Below are positions 58,501 through 64,000 of a stretch of DNA of 64,000 nt, one piece after another. Source of the stretch: Yamagishiella unicocca (Eukaryota > Chlorophyta > Chlorophyceae > Chlamydomonadales > Volvocaceae); NCBI GenBank assembly GCA_003116995.1, contig BDSL01000060.1:186001-250000 (forward strand), given 5' to 3'. The position numbers and the translations under genes are program-made. The notes under the pieces were generated by a model. That model was not told the DNA's origin and made no database searches. It worked only from the letters and a program-made list of their open reading frames with translations. Numbering within the stretch: the stretch's first letter is position 1; each line of letters opens with the position of its first letter.

Positions 58501-61500
58501 GGAGTTTGGGAGGCGCGTTTTTAGGTCTGCCGCATGCCGGTGGTGGTGGTGGTGGTGTGTGGGGGGGTGTATTTCAGGAGGAACCTGACAGCGCTAGCAC
58601 CTCCGCTGTCTGCCACGAATCTCGCTGACCCCCGCGGACCTGGCCCCTCGTCCCTTGTCCTTTGATCCTCCCCACCCCCCCCCTCACACACACAGATCAA
58701 GCCCGAGTACGCGGACGCCATCTACACCATGTTCGACACCTACGTGGACGCCGGGCTGGCGTTCATCCGCAAGCAGGGCAAGGAGTACATCGCCAGCGTG
58801 GACAACAACCTGACCACCTCCCTGGCCCTCATGCTACAGGTGGGAGGTCGGGCGGGGGCCAAGGGCGGGTCTGCTTCGACATGCTGTATTGGTCTTCTTC
58901 GGCTGCGTTTTATCCTTTGAGGAAAGCGTTGGCGCACATTGCCGTGTTGCCGTGCGTCAACCGCCCGCCGCCCTCTTTCCCCTCTCCCTGGGTCTTCTCC
59001 TCCCCCCCCCGCCCCCGGGGGACTCTCTTATCAAACCCCCCGCCCCCGGGTCTATCCTTGTAACCCCCCCCCGCCCCCCCCGCCCCCAGAGCCTCATGGC
59101 ACCTGCCCGCGGCTTCCAGTGGGGTGCCAAGCCCGAGGAGGTGACCATGGCGCTCAGCAAGCTGTTCGGCTTCTGCTACGTGTGGGCGCTGGGCGGCAAC
59201 ATGGTGCACACCGTCAAGGAGGAGTTCGACGAGTGAGCCGGCCCCCCCCGGACTGGTCGCCTGCCTGACCTGCCTGCTTGGTTGGACACCAACCAGCGAC
59301 ACTACCTTCTTGCCCATTTCGTCACCCACGTCTGCCATCACCATTTTCGCCAAATATCCACCCCACCCTCCTCCGGTAACCGGTTCTTTTTTGTAACCCC
59401 TCCCCTCCCTCTCCCCCTCCTCTCCCGCCTTCTCGCAGGTTCGTCCGCGAGCACCTCCAGACGCTGTGCGCCTTCCCTGGAGCCAACACCGTCTTCGACT
59501 TCTACCTGGACTGCAACAAGGTGCGGCCGCCGCCGGCGTGAGGGAGACCTGCGTTGGGCGCCGCCCCGGAGGGACCGCCCCGCCCGCAGTCGGGTCAGCT
59601 CTAACACGATTCATGCGTTCAGTATTCAGCACACCCCTACGGCTGAGAGATCTCCTCATTTCCTCTCCGACAGCTAACCCACCCCATTTCTTGGCAAGGT
59701 ACCTCCGGTTCCGGTTCCGGTACCGGTTTCGGTATCAGTACATCTTTTGTCCGTTACCAGTACATCTTTTTTCCTCGCGCACCACACTGACCGCCCATCA
59801 TCCCCGCTTCACCCCACCCTCCCTCAGCGCTTCCCGCCCGACTTCAAGCCCTGGACCGACATCGTGACCAGCTTCACCTACAAGCGCGAGCTGCCCTACT
59901 TCCAGATGATGGTCCCCACCGTGGACACCGTGCGCTTCTCCTTCCTGCTGGAGGCCTGCCTGGACGTGCAGCGCTCGGTGCTGTTCACCGGCGTCACGGG
60001 AGTCGGCAAGAGCGTGATCACGGTGGCCGCGATGGAGGACATTCGCGACCGGAAGAACGTGGTGCCCTTCACCATAAACTTCTCGGCGCAGACGCAGGCC
60101 ATCGACACGCAGGTGGGTCCCAGAAGCGTCGCCACCACCGCCGCCTTCGGTCCCGGGGCAGCGGGGTCCCGGGCCAGAGGGGTCCCGGGGCAGAGGGGTT
60201 TGGGGGTGAGCGAGGGGTTTAGGAGGTGGGGGAAGGGGCCGGTGGGTGCCGTCCGGGAAAGGGTGCCGCCTGGGGAAGGCGGACGACATGAGGGGCTGTC
60301 GCTGTAGGGGCAGGAAGGCAGGGGGTATGAGCGGAAACCCGTAGGTCAGCCAGCACTGGAACGAGAAACCGATTGGGGGACGTGTGGCGGCGGGGGGGGG
60401 GGTGATACGGGGACGTTAGGCGTGGAGGCGGGTGCTGGGGTGGTGGTGCAGGGGTACAGGTGCAGGGGGTCGGGGGCTCGGCAGGAGTGACCCTCCCACT
60501 CGCGCGCTTGGTTCGTAGCGATGGTGGGTGGGTGATGCGCGGTGATGGCGGTGCCCGCTGCCTATCCGGCTCCCCCCGCAGCTGCTCATCGAGAGCAAGC
60601 TGGAGAAGAAGCGCAAGACGCGGTACGGCGCTCCAGTCAACAAGCGCATCGTGGTCTTCGTGGACGACGTCAACATGCCCGCCAGGGAAAAGTACGGCGC
60701 GCAGCCGCCCATCGAGCTGCTGCGCCAGTTCCAGGACTTCAAGTGAGCCAGCGGCCGCGGGCCGGATGTGTTTTCCCTTCCCTTCCCTTCCCGCCGTGAC
60801 CGGCGCTTGTTTGTCGTACTACACCGAACGGCTACCATGCATGCAAGAAACGCATGGCCAGGCCGCGTTTGGCCGCGACCATTGCTCGCGTCCAATGCCG
60901 GACGTCATACCTGGACCGGTAGTTTTGGCGGTAGCGTTACACCATCATCCCTACGCCTTACCCCGCTCTCAACACCGGCTTTCGAAACCACCCCTCCCGG
61001 CCTCCCGGTCTTCATCGAATCCCTCCCTCCCGGCCGGCGCGCTTCGTTTTTGTGCAGGGGGTTCTACGACCGCAAGAAGCTGTTCTGGAAGGACGTGGAG
61101 GACACGACCCTGTGCGCCGCCTGCGCCCCCCCCGGCGGCGGCCGCCAGGAGATCACCCCCCGCTTCGTGAGGCACTTCACCATGTTGTGCGTGCCACCCC
61201 CCAGCGACGCGGCCACCAAGACCATCCTGTCCGCCATCTTCAACGGCTTCCTCTCGGACTTCCCGCGGGACATGGCGTCGGTGGCGGCGCCCATCGTCAA
61301 CTGCTCCGTCGAGGCGTACGACAGGTGAGAGAGCAGCACCTCGGGCTGCGCCGGGGCGGGGAGGAGTGCTAAGGGTTTAGGATTTGGGGGGTTGAGCCTA
61401 AAACATTTAGGTAACGACAGCAATGAGGGCAAACGTGTTAAACGGGCACACGTGAAATGATCACGTTGATCGCGATGTACGACAACCGGGAAAGTCATAC

Positions 61501-63760
61501 GTGCGTTTAGTAAGAACCTAGGGTTAGTAAACCGTTAAGATACAGACACTGGTTTGTGTCCATGTCCCCCCGGCCCCCGCCGGTTCGTTTCCGCACTCCG
61601 TTTCCTATGTCGTGTAAACGGGTCTTTTCGGCATCCCCCCTCCCCGCCGCTCCGCGGGGACATCCACGGGTTTCCCTCGAACCCCGCCGCTCGGTCTCCT
61701 TGCCGCGCCTCTCCGCCGGACCCCCACCTTCGCCGCCCTCGGTTTGTCGGCCGTGCATTCGCGGATTTTCTTATACCCCCCCCCGCTCCGGAACACGCGC
61801 AGGATCTCCGAGGAGCTGCTTCCCACCCCCGCCAAGAGCCACTACACCTTCAACCTGCGCGACCTGTCCAAGGTGTTCCAGGGGCTGCTCATGATCACGC
61901 CCACCACCTGCAAGGACCGCGACACGCTTATGCGGTTGTGGCTGCACGAGTCGTGCCGCGTGTTCCACGACCGGTGAGGAGCGGCCGGCATTCCGCTCGG
62001 GAGTCGGGGTTGCGCTGCGTTTCTGCTGGGGCCGGGGCGGGGCCGGGGCTGGGGCCGGGGCCGGGGCCGGGGCCGGGGGCCGGGGTCCTGTCCACAGCTA
62101 GGAAATGGTCACCTGGTCGCCGCTCCCGCGCTGCTCCATGGTCGGCCAGCTACCGTCAACGTCAACTTCACCGTTTCGACAGCACCCTTTGTTGCCCAGC
62201 TGCCAAGCCCCTCTACCTGCACCGCCCTCGTCCGCCCCCCGTTTCCTACGTCGCGACGCCGGGTGTTCTTGCGCCCCCCCCCCCGGGCCCTATATCTCCG
62301 AAGACAGTGCGCCAGCTATTATACCTATGTTGTGTAACCGGTCCTTACACCACCCCTGTCGTGTAACCGGTCCTTACACCACCCCTGTCGTGTAACCGGT
62401 CCTTACACCACCCCTGTCGTGTAACCGGTCCTTACACCACCCCCTCTGGCCACAGCCTGATCAACAACGAGGACAAGGACTACTTCAAGCACATGCTCGT
62501 GGAGCTGGTCAACAAGCACGGCCTCGGCTCGTCCACGTACGAGGAGCTGTTCGGCCCCGGCCGCTGCATCATGTTTGGCGACTGGATCAAGGTACGGCAC
62601 TCGACGCACGTAAAACACCCTATCCGAAGCCTCCCGGCGAACCCCCCCATTGGTATCCGACGACCATGCGCCAACTATCCTGTCCCGTTGCGTAAAACGG
62701 TTTTTAGACACCCCCCCAAAAAAAACACAACGCCCTCGGGCGCCACTAACCCCGCAGGGTCCCCACGCCCACCGACCGCACACTCACACCACACCACCCC
62801 AAAATGGAACACACGCGCAGGTCGGGCTGGATCGTGACGAGCGGCGGTACGAGGAGATCGGCACGGACGTGTCCAAGGTCATCACGGTGCTGGAGGAGTA
62901 CCTGGACGAGTACAACCTGTCCAACACGAACGCGCTCAACCTCGGTGGGTTGCGACACCCCGCGCGGCGCGTACCATCTCCCCTGCAAGAGCCTTCCGAC
63001 GGAGCCCCCACCCGCCCTCCCTCCCTCCGCCAGCCCACCAGCGCGCCCGGCCTCCCGCCTGAGGCTCTTCCCTCCCCGCGCCTCAACGGGTTTTCCGCGC
63101 AACTCCTCGCCTCAACCTCCCTCCCCGCCCCGCCCCCCCCACCCGGGTCCCCCACCCCTCGTCGCTGTCCGCCGACCATGCGCCCACTATCCTGTCGTTT
63201 TCGTGTCAACGGTTTTCACGCCACCCCCCCCACCCGGGTCTCATCGACCCCCTCCCTCCCTGGACCACAGTGTTCTTCATGGACGCGGTGGAGCACGTCG
63301 CTCGCATCGCCCGCATCCTGCGACAGCCGCGCGGCAACGCCATGCTGGTGGGCGTGGGCGGCAGCGGCAAGAGCTCGCTCACGCGCTTCGCCACCTTCAT
63401 GGGCGGCTTCAAGATCTTCTCCATCGAGCTCACCCGCGGATACGGCGCCAACGAGTTCCGGGAGGACCTCAAGAAGCTGTACCACACGGCGGGTGGGTGT
63501 GTCTCGAGGGTTTTGTATTTTAGGGTTTAGGCTGGCAGCGTTGGTTGGGATGGTTGGGATGTGTGTGTGTTTCGGGTGGTTTGGGAAGCCGTCATCTCGC
63601 AGTCTCTTAAACCCTAAAGCCCTTTCCCCGCCGCCCTCCAGGTATCGACGGCGAGCCGGTGGTGTTCCTGTTCAGCGACACCCAGATCGTGCAGGAGGGC
63701 TTCCTGGAGGACATCAACAACATGCTCAACAGCGGGGAGGTGCCGGGCATGTTTGCGCAG
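40539..63760 (+). CDS. Axonemal dynein heavy chain, inner-arm type (N-terminus through AAA4; 3' part outside window)
   Basis: Motor subunit of a ciliary dynein. Thirty-six exons in the window (2641 residues, all phases close): 40539-40862, 40973-41105, 41829-41988, 44115-44214, 44738-44834, 45661-45917, 46273-46385, 47312-48650, 49141-49408, 49664-49800, 50115-50156, 50548-50724, 51119-51310, 51514-51612, 51881-51973, 52360-52660, 53011-53168, 53605-53791, 54224-54405, 54800-55157, 55449-55539, 55990-56242, 56627-56792, 57098-57519, 57854-58273, 58696-58839, 59090-59232, 59439-59520, 59828-60112, 60582-60742, 61058-61324, 61803-61973, 62456-62591, 62821-62944, 63271-63492, 63642-63760. Tail 1-840, linker about 850-1450. 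AAA1: Walker A GPAGTGKTE (near 1570) and Walker [12 protein letters not shown]2: GPTGGGKTE (near 1850) and [20 protein letters not shown]3: GVTGVGKSV (near 2204) and [13 protein letters not shown]4: GVGGSGKSS (near 2555) and FLFSDTQI. The tail ([37 protein letters not shown]) suits single-headed inner-arm chains such as the DNAH6 group; the exact paralogue is uncertain. Exon 8 carries large Ala, Gln and Pro insertions. Confidence 0.94.
41670..41774. repeat. 26-bp minisatellite, 4 copies
   Basis: The unit tcgcatgctgccaccctgg plus gctcacg is tandemly repeated in dynein intron 2, with one base change in the first copy. Confidence 0.9.
42186..42250. repeat. 12-bp tandem repeat (taccggctgggg)
   Basis: Three to four near-perfect units, followed by gtaatcgttaccagctgggctacc, which repeats the left flank gtaatcgttaccaactgg. 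Dynein intron 3. Confidence 0.85.
42779..42930. repeat. 38-bp minisatellite, 4 identical copies
   Basis: The unit contains gggtcgcacgggtgctgtg and ccgcagcgcgcgaagtct. Four copies plus the start of a fifth, in dynein intron 3. Confidence 0.95.
43201..43426. repeat. 18-bp minisatellite, about 12.5 copies
   Basis: The unit acacaccgggcagcaaac occurs with two copies reading accccgggc. Dynein intron 3. Either strand reads as a long open frame, which explains the spurious Gln-Thr-His-Thr or Cys-Val peptides. Confidence 0.95.
43501..43628. repeat. Copy 1 of a duplicated intronic block of about 130 bp
   Basis: Shares cgcacacctgcgtt, gcgacc-tgggtcgc, ccgggctggg, tgacgac-gtgggtcc and gcggcctgccgcgtctg, in the same order, with 44521-44657. 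It lies in dynein intron 3. Confidence 0.9.
44521..44657. repeat. Copy 2 of the duplicated intronic block
   Basis: Same block order and orientation as 43501-43628, roughly 80 percent alike by eye, in the next dynein intron (4). Exon 4 lies between the two copies. Confidence 0.9.
45582..45645. repeat. 12-bp tandem repeat (tccatccacacg), about 5 copies
   Basis: Tandem units with minor changes immediately upstream of the exon 6 acceptor (45660), supplying part of its pyrimidine-rich tract. Confidence 0.9.
46680..47306. repeat. 12-bp minisatellite (ctgataccctcc), about 52 copies
   Basis: Almost uniform array filling two thirds of dynein intron 7 (46386-47311) and forming its pyrimidine-rich 3' end. 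The frame used by exon 8 has stops (tga) within the array, so it is not coding, although other frames on both strands stay open. Confidence 0.97.
53159..53255 (+). repeat. Intronic dispersed element (family A) flanked by 18-nt perfect direct repeats over a 5' splice site
   Basis: gaacgtgcaggtgggtgg is at 53159-53176 (end of exon 17 plus donor) and again at 53238-53255. The 61 nt between is a family A copy (gaggaaaacccgtg, gccgtttaggacag, gtttggaggtgcatg). Confidence 0.9.
53916..53980. repeat. Interstitial telomere-like CCCTAAA run
   Basis: Units ccctaaa, ccctaaaa and cctataccctaaaa in dynein intron 18, C-rich strand in the sense direction. Confidence 0.9.
62326..62443 (+). repeat. 29-bp tandem array of family C intronic element, 4 copies
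   Basis: gtgtaaccggtccttacacc recurs at 62332, 62361, 62390 and 62419, exactly 29 nt apart, ending 13 nt before exon 33. The monomer is the same core seen singly in other introns. Confidence 0.95.
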
Positions 63761-63960
63761 GTGGGGGGGGAGGGGGGGGGAGGGGAGGGGAGGGGAGGGG
63801 AGGGGCAGGGGAGGGGAGGGGAGGGGGGGGCAGGGGAGGGGAGGCGGAGGGGGGGGGCAGGGGAGGGGAGGGGAGGGGGGGCAGGGTTTCGAGGAAGACC
63901 CGTGGATGCCCGAAAAAACCCGTTTAGAACAGGGGGGGTCAGGGGAGGGGAGTGGGCAGG
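63761..63960. repeat. G-rich low-complexity tract after the exon 36 donor
   Basis: Repeats of ggggagggga and gggcaggggagg over about 120 nt, then a family A copy at 63886-63935, then more G-rich sequence. Strong G-quadruplex potential on the sense strand. Confidence 0.85.
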
Positions 63961-64000
63961 GGGGCGGCGACCTCGGGGCTGGAGTGGAGAGGAAGGCCGT

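Overview
The window is nuclear DNA of a green alga, most likely a volvocalean (Chlamydomonas/Volvox relative). The evidence is high GC with strong C/G coding bias, many short GT-AG introns (up to 36 exons in one gene), Ala/Gly/Gln-rich insertions inside conserved proteins, candidate TGTAA poly(A) signals, telomere-like TTTAGGG/TTTTAGGG runs inside introns, and axonemal genes. The species cannot be fixed from sequence alone. Gene models were built by hand from conserved protein motifs, splice consensus and codon-phase bookkeeping. In every model the exon lengths close in frame.

Layout: (1) 39-3857 +, the 3' part of gatB (Glu-tRNA(Gln)/Asp-tRNA(Asn) amidotransferase subunit B, organellar), including a 21-nt microexon. 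(2) 5099-18148 +, a 23-exon divergent SMC-family ATPase. (3) about 20101-24312 +, a type II (GrsT-like) thioesterase with low-complexity insertions and a Gln-Pro tail. (4) 26293-26911 -, splicing factor SF3B5. (5) 27337-28592 +, plastid dihydrodipicolinate reductase (lysine synthesis), divergent from SF3B5. (6) 28814-30006 +, an acyl-CoA-binding protein with ankyrin repeats. (7) 30007-33116, a 3.1-kb stretch with no convincing gene. (8) 33117-39799 -, a 13-exon coiled-coil protein with a TSNAXIP1-like segment. (9) 40539 to the window end +, an axonemal inner-arm type dynein heavy chain, 36 exons (2641 residues) through AAA4, cut by the window edge.

The unrelated housekeeping genes do not form a pathway. 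Two divergent pairs (SF3B5/dapB and the coiled-coil protein/dynein) share short promoter regions, and the second pair may be co-expressed for cilia. The most unusual content is in the introns. Several families of short (about 30-80 bp) dispersed repeats recur in introns of different genes. They lie G/A-rich-strand-sense beside 5' splice sites and C/T-rich-strand-sense beside 3' splice sites. In at least three introns the element is flanked by 14-18 nt direct repeats that duplicate the exon-intron junction itself, so each such intron has two copies of its 5' splice site. This looks like introner-type or junction-duplicating insertion. Tandem minisatellites (9 to 38-bp units), a 130-bp duplicated block in two neighbouring dynein introns, and large hairpins add to this.
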